Shown here piece by piece: positions 10,553-23,339 of a stretch of DNA of 64,000 nt. The stretch comes from Xiphophorus maculatus (lineage: Eukaryota > Chordata > Actinopteri > Cyprinodontiformes > Poeciliidae). Within the stretch, counting starts at the first letter, position 1, and each line of letters opens with the position of its first letter. Under the pieces are notes generated by a model. It was not told the DNA's origin and searched no databases. It saw only the letters and a list, made by a program, of their open reading frames with translations. The stretch lies in NCBI RefSeq assembly GCF_002775205.1, contig NC_036450.1:10458979-10522978 (forward strand). The letters run 5' to 3'. The position numbers were made by a program, and so were the translations under genes.

Positions 10553-13500
10553 TGTGGATAAATATGAAATATGTCTAAGGTAAGCATGTTTTGACCTAAA
10601 CAGCTTCTTATTTTTGTATATTGAATACAACTAAGAGAAATTATTTACATATTTCTTCTTACTTGGGAAATGTGGGTAATCAAATGTATTAATTTAACAT
10701 TACACATACTGTCAATATTACTACCAATGAAAAAAAATGCATCACGTGTCACTGGATCACATTGCTACAAGCCTGAAGTAATTAACTGTTATTTTTCTAA
10801 AAGTAAAATATAATAAACATAAAATAACTGTAGCCTTATTTCTACTTGTTTATATCGGACAATTCAGGCTAACAAATTACTAAAATTAATGTAAAATGCG
10901 TTGAAAAGGGGAAGTATAAACTAGGAAGATAGAACTACAACATTGATGTAGAAGCCTATCTAGTTCTAATTAAATTATAACTAAAACTAACCTAATTGAA
11001 ATTACTCTTGTATTTCACATAACAGGAACAATTAGCAAATACCAGCCAGAAAATGAAAAACTGATCAACTAAAACATTTTTTGAAATGCCTAATATAAAC
11101 TATAAAAGAAACCCAGAGGATTAAATATTAAAACAAATAGCAAAAACCTGACCTAATGTGAACAATTACAAATTTAATAGAAAATAAAAAACATATAAAA
11201 TAAACGACTAATTGATAAATACCAAGATTGTTCAAATTAAAGCAGAAATAGGAAATATAGTTAACTTTGTCAGTTGTTGCCAGTTTATGTTAATTAGGTC
11301 AACAACTGAGCAAGATCAGCCATTTAGCCATTAATTAGTTTTCCATTAATGTCATATTTTTGTCATATTTGCAGTGCAGTCTGTCATCTAGATGTTAGTT
11401 TGTCAGCTGTTTTCTTCAACTTTATATTAATTGATTAAAATTAAAAATGTCTCTCATTCTTGTCCAGGTAAACAATGTCTTGGATAATTTCCACCCCATC
11501 ATGTTCCTGGTTGTTTGAGTGCGACCCTTCCAAACGGAAAGCAGATATGCATTTTTACTCACTGCAACTGACTTTGTGCTGCAACCTCTTAAAGCCACAA
11601 ACACTGAATTTACTGAAGCACCTTAACTCATGAGCCTGTTTGCTTTATTCAGCTGACACTCTATGCAAAGAATGTTTTCTGCAGGACAAATATGAGGTTA
11701 TGTTGGATTTTGTTGTTACAATCGTCACTCTTTGACATTTCTTTCATGCAAAGTCTTCCAGCGCAATTATGCAAATGTTCAACCACTTTGTATGACGAAG
11801 CAGGAGCTTTGGGCGGAGGCATTGATCTCATGAGAACCAGCTTGTTGTGTTTAACTGGTGTTAGCAAGGATTTTTCAAGGTCATAAGGTTTTGATATCTC
11901 TTTAAACGATATATAATTTACCCATCCCATAATTGCATAGTTTTATGATGGAAATCATTTATGTACTGTGTAGTTCACCGCTTTAGTGCTTTTGGTCTGT
12001 TTTTTGTTTTTGTTTTTTGTACTGGTATGTTTTTTTGGTCTGTTTTTTTTTAAAGCTACACAAGGAAAGTTTTATTACTTTTTATGTCCTGACACAAAAT
12101 ACACCATACCTTACTGACTTTTTTATACTTAGAAAAATATGTGGGTCCATTTCATCATTGTCTAATGAAGTGTCATAATTTTTTTTAATCCATTTTATTT
12201 CCTTGATTATGCACACAACTGTCCCATAATAATTACAACCCCTACCAATGCAAGCTAGACTGTATAGTTTTCTGTCCTTCTGTTTATGTAAATCTTTCTT
12301 TTTCATTTGTTAACCAAATCATTTGTTTGTGTTTGTTTTGGTCTGTGGAGCATTTTTTTGGCGTAAGTATCCAAAAAATATTTTTCTCTTTAAGACGTAG
12401 TCATTACTTATCAGATATTTGAGCAATATCTTTTTACAGTCTTCCTTGTAAATAACTATCTGATCCATGTAGTGTCTTAATTCATGGATCAGATCATGGC
12501 TCTGTCATGTAATTTCATATAAAATTAGCTTCAGTTTAAAACCTCTTAAATGTTTGAGATGTCTGAAGAAGGCAGAGAGTCAGTTTGGAACCAACTCAAT
12601 TCTTATTAGCCACTGATTTGACTGTCTGGTTAGAACCTTTATTTCTAAGAACTAAGGTCCTTCAGATGGTTGTCTGCTATAGGTAAGATGATGACTGCAC
12701 TCAATGTCCCCACAGAACTCTTACGTCAACGATCTAGGTAAACCCATTTTAAAGTAGCGTAGTCACTTTATACACTCTACAGCACCAGTAAAACAAAAAG
12801 GTTTGTGTATATAAAGAAGACATTAGATATATGTTATGTTTGAAAAATAGCTTTTTCTTGTACAAAACTGAACTATGAGTGTTAAGCAGATCATTTGTAG
12901 ATTTCTGCTTTAATAATCTGATTTTGACAAACTACAAGACTCGTTTACAGTCACTAGACACATTTCTAACCACTGCTGCTGAACATCTATTTTGTCACAT
13001 TACGGTAATTACTCCTTAATTTCTCAGTAGATATTCTGGTGAGTTTAATTTTATCCATCTAAAAATGAAAAATGCAATAAACTTTTTAAGTGCTTTTTAT
13101 ATACACTTAAACAGTGTATCTAAAACAATATAACACTTGTCTTTTTTTTATTCTAATAAAGTCTATACAACTTTTTCTTTCTAAAAACTGTCAGTTTTTG
13201 TATTGTTTTTATTGCTGTCTTTAAGATTTGTTGAAGCAGCACAGCTATAAGTCTGTCTCTGCTGCACTGTGTCACTGCAGTTAGAAATTAACTTCTGAAA
13301 ACCATTCAATAAATTAGACTGTCCATTCTGAATTTGCCCACACAAACTTAATTATTAAATCAACTCATTTTTTTCCCAAATTTACCATCCAATCTGTCAT
13401 TATCTGACAAATTTGATGGTGAAAATCCTTTTATAATTCTACACTTTGATTTGGCCATTCTGATGCATATGATTTTGACCAAATCATTCTATATTTTTAG

Positions 13501-14023
13501 TCTCAAGTGTTAAGTTTAAGGAAATAGCAGGAATGTACTTTATTTGCAGAGTTCATACAGTTGGTATAATTTTTTTCCAATACTAAATTATGCCAGCATT
13601 TGAAAACTGCATGTTGTATCTAGTTTATCTCTGCCTAAAGCTACAAAGCAAAAACAGAAGATGTTTTTATCAAAACCCTGGAAATGTGCAGCACGAGCAT
13701 GAGAAACTGTGGGTTACCATCATGGACAGGCATGTTGGGTGCATACTGAAAGATATTTTATTTCAGATGCCTCCTGCTCAGCTATGTTAATCTCAAATTT
13801 CTGCTTCAAAAGCAGAAGCGGTTTTTGATATGGCAGATATGCCTCACAAAATAAGGTGGCATTCATTCAAGGACACTTCAAAAAATCTATCACTTGTGTC
13901 CTAAACAAGTTTCCTGTTGCTATCAAATCCTCTATATAAGCTCCTTGTTAAAGCTTAGTGTGTTAATCCTGTCCTTGCATACTCTCGCTCATCTGTTTTG
14001 ATAAACTGCCAACCTGCCTTGAC
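10553..14023. other. Spacer between EGF-TM copies 2 and 3
   Basis: AT-rich, with no defensible exon on either strand. It contains AATAAA at 10812-10817, which could serve copy 2, and a 10-bp inverted repeat (CTGATCCATG / CATGGATCAG) at 12460-12492. Otherwise nothing recognisable. Confidence 0.4.
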
Positions 14024-14215
14024 ATGTTGTACAGCAGCCACAGAACCTACCAAACTCCTCCAGCAGGTGGTGCCAATCTGCTTTAGGAATGATGTGGGCT
14101 ACACTGGGGAACATCTGCTGCAAAACGGTAAAGGGGAAGTTAGATTTACCACTGACCATCATCATCATCTTCACTTTTGTTCTCACCAAGAGGCTGCAGA
14201 GGCCAAAGCACAGCT
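14024..14215 (+). pseudogene. Decayed EGF-TM duplicate (copy 3)
   Basis: The nucleotide sequence aligns with copy 2 across the EGF and TM segments. Shared blocks include AGCCAC, CTCCTCCAG, GGGCTACxxxGGGGAA, the acidic/aromatic TM coding run, and CTGCAGAGGC against CTGAGGCAGAGGC. Several EGF cysteine codons are lost and indels break the frame, so no EGF or TM can be read through. It sits about 4.3 kb after copy 2, in the same orientation. This is a dead third copy in a tandem series derived from the receptor's 3' end. Confidence 0.6.
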
Positions 14216-14929
14216 TCAAATCAAATTCTCATAATGAATGTGTGTAGAATGAAATTATTTAATTTATTTTATTAAAATTATAAATGAAGTTGAAGGATGA
14301 AACCTTTTGATTGACTTCAAGTTTATAGTCTGTACTTTATACCTTTTGTAACAGTAAATTATTTTTATGCATACAAAAGCAAACTCAATGTGTTTTGTCA
14401 ATTTCTACCTAATAAATTAGGTATGGACTATTTCATATAGCTTTCTTAGAATTAACTTGTGAAGTATCGGCACTGGGCCTTTTCTCAAAGCCTAGTCCCT
14501 GAACTTTTCTTTGTCCATTATTCATATTTCACTCACATATATTTAATTTATTTTTTTCTTTAAACATTCTCTTAAAGCATATTTACCCAAAAATGCCTCG
14601 TTGTGTTTTATAGAAAATGTATTTACTATCTTGACTAAAAACGTTTTGTAGTCCCCCCCCTAGAGGCGAGCTGGGATTCTGCGATTAAAGCACTTAGTCA
14701 AAGCCTTCATATTCCTCAAAAATGACTTCTATATTTTTGTAAATTAATCTGGCTTGTTTTCCCATCTAATTTGTTCAAAATTATCAGTAAGATTAAAATT
14801 AACTAAAGTTTGTTTTTCTTTAATCTACAGAAATGTTTGTAGGCACCGATTCTCTAAAATTCACATATGATGAACTCTACGTAAGCTTGTGATTGGAAAT
14901 ATTAAGTTATGTGTGTACGTGTGTATGTA

Positions 14930-14957
14930 TATATATGTGTGTGTGTGTGTGTGTGTG
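14930..14957. repeat. (GT)n microsatellite
   Basis: Near-perfect GT dinucleotide run flanked by GTATGTAT-type sequence. Confidence 0.9.
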
Positions 14958-16589
14958 CATATGTATGTGTAACCTACCATATATAGATTAAATGGGTGAA
15001 TATTTTTTTCACAATAAAATAAATGTCCATCAAATTTTCACGTTGCTCAACAAAATTGAAGACATGTTGCATACGTCTGCTTCACTGCTCTCTCTAGGGA
15101 TCAGCCAAATATTCACTTGCAGACAGACCAGTAGACTGACAGAATAACAGGTCTAAGGTATCTGCTGAAAATGAGACAAGCTAACAAAACACATTTGTTT
15201 TTCAGTATTATAAGTGTTCTTTTCTGATTTTTTTTTCACTGTTTGACTGCCTTTCCTTAATAGAGGTGAATTTGAAGGTCTTTACCTTGGGCTGTAACTG
15301 CTGCTCGTAAATATACATGCAGTTATGGAGATTATATTTTGCTTTCTAATTTTGATCACGATTAAGCCATTATTATTGACATGTCTTTCAGAAAAATGCA
15401 ATAAATCTTCTGCCTAAATATGTTTATGAATACTCTACAGTTTACTTTTAAGTACTTTTAAATTCTTTAGACTTTATGTAAAATGTATAAAATAGTGTTC
15501 TTTTTAACTAAGGAAAGAAATATTGTGAGATTTAAAATGGTCAGATAATTAGATGTTCAAACTTTCTTGTATATTACATAAACTACTACAAATATAGGGG
15601 ATCAGATAATATAGGAGGGTGTTATTTCATTTAGAAGCAAATCCTTAAATTACTATTCATTGACTAGGATAGTTAGATGGTGTACGTACAAGCTGCATTT
15701 TAATGTCTTTCTGTATTTGATTGATGAGCTAACATAAACCCCAATACATAAACTCCAGTAGTCATACAAGACCACAAGCAACCAACCCTGGTTACCTGAG
15801 AAAGTGTCTGAGACAAGTTCAAACTCTTGCCATGTCAACATGTGTTTTTAAAGTAATGGGCAAACCTCACGATTCCGGTGCGTAGCGACATGAAACTTGA
15901 AACTTTATGCTAATATTGACTCTTCTGCATACTAAATAGAAAGTTTAACAGTGCTATAGCACTTTCATTATGTAACTTGCTGTTGGGGAATATATTTTTG
16001 TGAAGACTCAAAGTTTATCTTGGCCAGAATCAAAGTGTAGAAACCTTGCAGCAAACAAACTTTCAATGGAAAGTTATTTTAGGTCGTTTGAAAAACTTGC
16101 CCCTGGTCAAATAAAGAGGGATGATGATAAAAGTGTTTCATAAGTGCTTTGCTTTTAAACTTTTCACTGAATATATTATTATGCCATTGGTTGATTTTGG
16201 CAAGCTAAAATGTAACTTCTAGTTACCTCCTGCAATACGTTCTTTAATAATAATTTTATGTTGGGTTAGTTATTTTATTAAGTGAATCATCTTGTTTCTC
16301 TATGAAAACCAAAAAGCATCTAAAAATAAACTACAGAAGGAAAGATTTATCTGTTGAATAATATTGATAATTTTACACCACGACACACAGACATGATCCG
16401 ATTTTATGTGGAAGAAGAATCACCAAGTGTCTCCAGATGGCTGATGGTTAAGGAACTAGGAAAAAAAAATACTGAATAACTACCACAGGTGGTTATATTT
16501 TTTGTTAAACTCTAATTACGACCAACCCAGCACTCAAAGCACAATTAATTGGGAGGACATTTCCTGCAACCAAGAATTATGACAGCATT

Positions 16590-16830
16590 AAGAATATGGA
16601 TGAATAGACGAATAGAATAATAAACATACAAAATGGAGGATGGAGTGAATGATGGTCAATGAATGGAAGAAGGGACACACTGATGTAATGTTGGATCAAA
16701 CAAAGCATGAATGAAATCATGGAATGATGGATTGATGAGCAATGAACAGATGGATTTCAGGAGTCAAATTCATGGATAGATTAATAATGAATGGCTCAAA
16801 AGACAGATGGATAGATTAAAGTTGAAATTG
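16590..16830. repeat. Degenerate (ATGG/ATGA)n low-complexity tract
   Basis: Repeated units such as ATGGATGAATAG, GGAGGATGGAGTGAATGATGG and GACAGATGGATAGA recur across about 240 bases. It looks like an old tetranucleotide-type satellite. Confidence 0.6.
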
Positions 16831-18338
16831 AGTGAATACAACTAGAGATTAAAAACCTTGTTTTTGAAAATGAAAGAGAAAAAGACAAAAATATAGATTA
16901 AAACCTGTCGCATTATAGCAGGCAGACCACACATACACATCATATCAGATTAGACGAAATGTTTACAGTCAGAGTTTTCTGCCTCCGAGTTACTGAGAAA
17001 CTACTTAAAATGTTCAATGACCCCATTAGTCATGTGTTGGTGTTTATTATGGGTGGTTAGGTTTCTTGCATTTAGATCTGTGCTTTTGTTTCTCATTCGC
17101 TTTGTTTTGGACAGTCTTGCCCTTTGTGTTCTGTCTTCTCTTTACTTCCTGATTTCTTACTGTTTCTGAGTTTCCCAGTCTCTTTATCAAAATTCTGTAA
17201 AGACCATAAACCCTGCAGTCAACCAGTAGAATCTGGATAGAACTGAACAGAAGCTCCACCCACAACCTTGTTTATCTGCAATGGTTTCATCCAAAAAAAC
17301 AATCACAACCTAAGTTGGATTTAAAACTGTCATTAGCACTAAGAGAACTACATTCAAGCATTGAGAGAAAACTTTATTTCTTAAATAGCTGGGTTTTAAC
17401 TTTGTTCAGGTGTTGGAAGGGTGTGAGAAACTATGCTTGCCGCACTCCAGACACGCCTTCACCTGTCATAAACTAGCACTCTCTTGGGTATTCAATATAT
17501 TCATAACAATTTACATCTGTAAAGCAGAGAGTCATCACCATGTTTCATTGTGTAGGTTTATTACTACATGCAACACTTTGCCAGCATGAAAATTGTAATT
17601 AAAATTGTTTTATTGCATTAGTATTTCTTATGTTGTGCCAGATTCTCCCTCAACACCTTTCTTGCTAAAAAATATTCCACTGACTTCCATGAAATACACT
17701 TTTTAATGTCACTGTGGTTATATGCAACTGCTAAAGTATTCATTTTTATTCAATTCAAGTTGTGATTATACATTGTTTATAGTATTCAACCATCTCTGAC
17801 CACTACATGTTAATACTGTTAATCCAGTATTTATATTATGGAGTAATCTGACTATCAGGAGGTCCCAGAGAATAAAAATCAAATTCATATATATTTAAAG
17901 AATTCAGGAAATATGTCACTGATCAGGGCTGAAGCATGCTTTTTCTTCTTTGACCCCATTCAAAACTGCAATGCTAATCAAAACCTGACTCCTACTTGTA
18001 TGGAGGAAAATACTTCATATTTTGGTTCTCTTTTAAAATAACATTTCAAATCCATAAACTCAATTTTAAATATACAATTGCATAAAAATATACAATGTTG
18101 AATATACCGAGTTCAGCAGTTTTGAAGTAATAGTTTTTTAATGCATTGTCATGAAGTTGCAAATTTGAGAAGCGCGTATGTATTTTAAAAAAATGCTTTC
18201 ATTTAAGCCTGACTGAGACTGTGCCTTAAATAACAGGTTCTGCAAGGAGAACTGCATTGCAATTTCTTGCAGGACCTTGTAGTGACAAAAGACTCACCAG
18301 GAACCTCACCTTTCTTTTTTGCTCGAACAAAGAAAATA

Positions 18339-18367
18339 ATGCTGTTGTACAAGATGTACAACAGCAT
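18339..18367. repeat. Perfect 13-bp inverted repeat
   Basis: Arms ATGCTGTTGTACA and TGTACAACAGCAT have a 3-nt loop. It lies inside the open frame 18237-18449, where the arms would encode part of MLLYKMYNS, so both strands show an open, hydrophobic-looking frame here. Confidence 0.9.
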
Positions 18368-18449
18368 AAAGCTGCCCAGCCTCTCAGACAGGTCAGACTA
18401 CATTGTCTGTATACTTTGGGAGGAGAAGCCAGTAAACATGTGGAACTGA

Positions 18450-19074
18450 GGAAAAGAGAAATATAAAATGCAACTTGGAAAGAAGGCAATTGCTTTGTTT
18501 CTTTGTGTGTAGGGATGCAAAAACATTGTCCTTAGCCATATTTTTCTAATTTTATCATCATTGCAAATATTTTTCATCACACTTTGCTCCCACAGCAAAT
18601 GCTCCACCCAGCTTTAACCTAAACCAATAGACATGTACAGCAAACATAAATTTCCACCTAAAGCAAACATCTCCAATTCTTTGCACTTTTAAGTAAAAAC
18701 GGGGGCTCAGTTAAGAAGCAGAGTGCACATTTAATAGACATTCAGAACAAATGGCAACACATTATCCATTTGGGGAAGCTTCTTTCAACAGAGACTGCCT
18801 TTTATAAAGTGCATAAGAACACAGTATTTACATAAAACAGAAGTACAAAAGCTGAGAAGATCATAAGCAGCAGCATTTACAAAAATTATTTCTTCATTCA
18901 CAACAGATTGATCGCTAGACATACTCATTTTTGTTCTCCAATTACAACAAATGTAACTTTTATAGTTGATGCGTTGCCTGTTTAAAAACTACAATACTCT
19001 TCATTTTTTGTTCCCTATCTTCTCATTTTCCCCGTTTTATAACAAGTCTCTGACTCATTTCCCTCAGATGGGTC
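18450..19074. other. 3' flank and probable 3' UTR of the claudin gene (minus strand)
   Basis: AT-rich and without an open frame of note. It lies directly downstream of the minus-strand claudin stop codon. I did not find a clear AATAAA on the minus strand close to the stop, so the transcript end is not placed. Confidence 0.4.
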
Positions 19075-19914
19075 TCATAGATCAACATCGTAGGGTCTGC
19101 CGGTGAAGGAGGGGTTGCTGGCTCCTGAGCGGGCCCCGGGGCTCTTGGCCCTGGGGAAGGACACATCTATGTCATCATCGACGGAGGCCGGATAGCTGCT
19201 GGCGGGGCTGCTCCTGGGTCGGCTCAGGCTCGGCACCTCCACACGTCTCGGTTCCCTTTTCGGTTGACTCCTGGGGCCGAGGACTTCTTCAATCGGCCTC
19301 TCTCCGCGGTTCCTCCCGCCACAGCAGCGGCAGCAACCGAGGGCCATGACGATGCCACCCAGGACTTCAAATATTCCACCGATGAAGCCCAGTACGATAC
19401 AGTAGCCGGCGCGGATGTCTATCCGCGCGGTGTCTGTAGTGATGTCCTTGATGATGTGAGTGTACCAGGAGACAGGGATGAGGGTCAGGACGCCTGAGCA
19501 GAAGATAAGAACGCCGGCCACTGTGCAGAGCGCCCACCGAGGTTGGTCTTTCCAGCAGCGCACCCCCGGGATGGCCACAGCAATCCCCACCAGATTCACA
19601 ATCAGGGAGCCCAACATCAAGCCCTTAGAGATCGGAATGATGTTGTTCGAGAAGTAAGCGGTGTCCGTTTGACCACACTGCTGTCTTTCAGTGGCTGTGG
19701 CGGCAATGCAGACGTCAAAGATCCCTTGCTCGTAGACCCGATTAGCTGGAAGATTGGTGAAACCTTGCAGAGTCCTCCAATTTGGGGCCACGGTAGTGAC
19801 GAGACTCAGGATCCATCCGCAGGGAGCCATCACCATTCCGAAGATCAGGATCCCCGGGGTGCGCATCGTCGTGCGGACCCATTCTGTATCTCTTCTTCTG
19901 AATAACGACGGCAT
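19075..19914 (-). CDS. cldn23: Claudin-23-like tight-junction protein, single exon
   Basis: A 279-residue intronless frame. Four TM segments at about 21-43, 98-118, 128-150 and 171-195 give the claudin topology. The first extracellular loop has W46 and the cysteine pair C69/C80. The usual GLW before the first Cys reads GIF here. Features shared with claudin-23 are the MRTP start, MAPCG in TM1, ECGQTD-like QCGQTD after the second Cys, VRCW before TM3, LIPVSWY after TM3, and a long Arg/Ser/Pro-rich cytoplasmic tail ending in DL (YDVDL) rather than YV. Claudin-23 normally starts at the Met equivalent to M17 (codon 19864-19866). The upstream ATG at 19912-19914 also has A at -3 and would add 16 mostly charged residues. 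The gene is much richer in G+C than its surroundings. It seals or tunes paracellular barriers at tight junctions. Antisense open frames here are shadows. Confidence 0.85.
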   Translation of the reverse strand: MPSLFRRRDTEWVRTTMRTPGILIFGMVMAPCGWILSLVTTVAPNWRTLQGFTNLPANRVYEQGIFDVCIAATATERQQCGQTDTAYFSNNIIPISKGLMLGSLIVNLVGIAVAIPGVRCWKDQPRWALCTVAGVLIFCSGVLTLIPVSWYTHIIKDITTDTARIDIRAGYCIVLGFIGGIFEVLGGIVMALGCCRCCGGRNRGERPIEEVLGPRSQPKREPRRVEVPSLSRPRSSPASSYPASVDDDIDVSFPRAKSPGARSGASNPSFTGRPYDVDL

Positions 19915-22900
19915 GGTTGTTCTCAGTCCTTAACCTCGTGTTCAGAGACTAGGTGCGACTGACTTTTGACACCTATGAGTGAGGGCATTAAAAACAAGTC
20001 CGACTGAAACTTTGCAGTGGGAGGACACTTTCCAGTTTGTTCCCGTCTCTAAACAGGACAGGTGCGGCGCACCGCGCTGGAGGCGGGCGGGGCTTTTTTC
20101 TCTCTCTTTTTTTCATCTTCACCTGCTACCAAAAACAAGGGCAGGGGCCAGTTTCGACGAGACTTTTCTGTTTCAAATGTGCGTATCTGATAAAGATCAC
20201 ACCAGTTATAAAACACGTTTCAAATAGTCAGTCAGAATGAAGACAAACCCTCAATATTTTTCTCAAATGCAATTAAAATTGCGCTACTGATTGAAACTCA
20301 CACTATATGTAACACCCATCTAATCCACACAGGCTACAAGATGAAAACAAGTCCAGAAATCAAGCCATTAAAAAAGGAAATAATTGAGTAGGCCTATATG
20401 ACGACAAAAAGGCAAGGAAAAGAAAAGAAAAATCCCTCAAATCTGTCAATATTCAGAAAGCACTGATTATCAGTTTAAATTAATACCAACTGGTTTAGTT
20501 GATGGCCTTTAAAATATTCCTCATATTATCACAGCATGGCATAGGTAAAAAGGAAAGGATGAGTGAAGAAATCATTATCAAAAATCTGGAAATAAAACAA
20601 GAGTGGATTTTTCTGCACACCATAAAATCAACCTCAAAGTCATATAAACTTTCAACAGGTTTCACGGCGACAAAGTGAATGGCTGTGTAAATGATCTGAT
20701 TTGAATTCAATTGGAAAGAACAATATCATAAAGATAAAATTTTGATTAAATGGCAGTTTGTGTGGAAGGACATGTTAAACTCAAACGTCAGCAATACATG
20801 TGACTATAGTTCCTCCACACACGAGACACACTGACGCTGTCAAAACCAAAAAAAAGTATTTTTGACTAAGTATTTAGTAAAGTTTTATAAGACAGGGTCA
20901 ATAGTCTATGAACTGATTTGTGTTGGGTTTTTGGTGTTTTTATCACTTCGGTTGTTCAGGAATTCTGGTTTGAGTTTCCTATCCATCATCCAAATAGTAA
21001 GATATTGAGTGAGATTTATTATTCATTCAATTTATTAATTTACATTTGTGTATACTTGTGTGTATGTAAAGTTTACCCATTTTATTACAGCAGCATTACA
21101 CAGCCTCAGACATTTGTTAAGGTTTTTAGGTTTGCTTCGCCACCCCAAGATTGGTGATCGGTGGCCTCCATCTTGCCAGTCTTTTCAAAACTTCTCACAA
21201 ATTCATCTAAAGCTTCAGAGACAGAGTCTTGTTTTGACTGTAGTTTGAAAAGGTCAAAATGGCTGCAAGAGAACTATTAATGGAAGGAATGCTGTTCTGC
21301 TGGATTCTTTTGTGCTCCAGCATCTTTCTCTTTTCTAAAATGAAAATAAATACTCAGTGAATTTCAATGGGCTCAATAAAAGCCCATTTTATTTAGGTAT
21401 ATTCACATATTTCACAGGAATATGTGAATATGCATTCAGTATTCCAAACATATCAAGATTCTTTCAAAAGCATCTGTAAAGTTCATACAGCTCTCAACCA
21501 GTCTTTAACTATCAACAAAACAGATTAACTTCTAGAAGGAAAGTTAGATTCTAACCCAATGCAAATGATCTTTTTCATATTGTGACTTTAATCTTATGTA
21601 GTTGAAAAATAATTACCTTTTTAACTGATTGGGATCAATCAGTGATTGAATGCTACTTTATGCTAATATTTTCACTAAAAGTGTGAAAGTCCAAGTTTGA
21701 GGTCGCATTTTTCTGAAGGTGCATGACGCTGTTTATAGTTTTGTTCCCAGAACGTTGAGAGTTGTGACACATAAAGAGCAGCTGACAGAGGAATGGCAGG
21801 CATGTCAACCAACCAGACTGACTTTGCATGGTCATGGTGATTAACCCTTGATAACATCTTATTTTTCTGTCCATATTTACAAAACTGAATCCTTGTCATC
21901 GTGACTGTAATCATATATCACCAAGTTTTTTTTTTATTACTAACATGAAACTCACACAAAAGTCCAAATACTATCCACACCACTGAATTATGTGATTTGT
22001 TTATCCGATGTCCTCAGTGTGACCAACTTTGTAAGAGCAGAGGTTTTGCTTGGCTGATGCATGCAGGTGTTTAAGACAATGCCAAGGACAGAAACATTAG
22101 CGGTAAACTTACAGGAGCAACCATCGCTTCCCATCAATGTGGAATATGTTATAATGCCATCTACAATGCCATCTATTAATCCATCAATGAAAGGTGACAA
22201 GTGTTTTCAAATGGAAAACAATTCTGAATTTTCTCAGGAGGGAAGGTCCAAGCAATTTCCCCATTGCCAAGTTTCAATCGTGGTGTTAGAGAAGAGAAGA
22301 TTCATGCTATATAGCTAACATAGAACCATGACACATTAGAATCATTAGGATGACCATTAAATCCTCTGAATATTAAAGTATTCTGGAGTCAAATGTGTGA
22401 CCCCATAGCTGAATCGTAGCTAAAACTGAGTCAGCAAAAGGACAGTTTTGCCAAACACAGTAGAATAGATAGAAAAGAATCATAGTGTTGCAACAACCCA
22501 TTCAAAATTCAGAACTCAAACTGATTCAAATGCCATTTTCAAGCAATCTGTGAAGAATGTGATGTATTAATGTGGAATTGGTTGTGGCATAGGTTCTGAT
22601 ATGCAAAACACAATAACTAAAAGAGGGTGTGCTCTCATTTTATGTTCACTTTCTACACCGAACAGCCTAACAGATTTTTTTTGTCTATGTTTGGATTTTA
22701 AGGTTAGCCTTGCAAAAGTAGGTTGATCTAGTTGTTTCCTGTAACTGTTGCCAAATATTTAAAGGTTCACAGTTTCGACTGACGAGCTGACTAACGAAGT
22801 GTTCAGATGCCAATGATCCCATTTTAGATGTTTCATGATTAATTTAAAAAGTTGTTAATAAACAAAATATATTGGACACATATGATTAATTTGTATTAAT

Positions 22901-23339
22901 CATTTTTGCTTAGTTCTGGGACAATTATTGAGCTTATAAAAAGCTAAAGAGGTAACAGACACATTAGTCTAAACATATATCAATACATTTTGTTTTAATT
23001 GAATTCATAATATTCTAACTTTGAATCATGAATTTTTATTTGTTAAAACATTTGTTTGAGTTCATCTTTAACATTTTCAAGGCATGCCCCAAAAGCTAAA
23101 CCTAACCAGGCTTTATTCTAGAACTTCTGCTGCCATCTGATGGCAAATAAATGTAAAAGCTGTAACATTGCTGGATACACGTTTAAGGTTTCTGTTTCAA
23201 AAGTGCACTTAAACATCCTTATTGTCAATACTGCAGACACGTTGGACCTTGTTGTTTGTCTACTCTGGGTTTAAAGATTTATTTTGTTTATTTTATTACC
23301 TTTAGAAATCTGAAAGTGTAAAAAATAAATAAATTGATT
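19915..23339. other. Intergenic region between claudin and tankyrase (divergent genes)
   Basis: The first 200 bases 5' of the claudin start are moderately GC-rich (20050-20110) and likely hold its 5' UTR and promoter. No TATA box is clear. The rest is AT-rich. A perfect 13-bp inverted repeat lies at 21399-21431. An isolated exon-like open segment at 22067-22193 (acceptor GCATGCAG, donor AAAG/GTGACA) has no recognised homology and is not called as a gene. Confidence 0.4.
21399..21431. repeat. Perfect 13-bp inverted repeat
   Basis: Arms ATATTCACATATT and AATATGTGAATAT flank a 7-nt loop. AT-rich hairpin with no flanking terminal repeats recognised. Confidence 0.85.

Larger units (their letters stand above)
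14216..18236. other. Gene-poor spacer with simple repeats
   Basis: A GT microsatellite lies near 14930-14957 and a degenerate ATGGATGA-type run at about 16590-16830. No exon with supported splice sites was recognised on either strand. The remainder is AT-rich unique-looking sequence. Confidence 0.4.

Noticed and set aside
18226..18489. Minus-strand reading of the same interval (hydrophobic LGSFMLLYILYNSIIFF)
   Set aside because: Its resemblance to the plus-strand peptide comes from the perfect inverted repeat. The minus frame meets a TAG just before the hydrophobic part in the relevant phase.
19264..19905. Plus-strand frames of 65-120 codons across the claudin gene
   Set aside because: Antisense shadows of the GC-rich claudin reading frame, which has four TM segments and family signatures.
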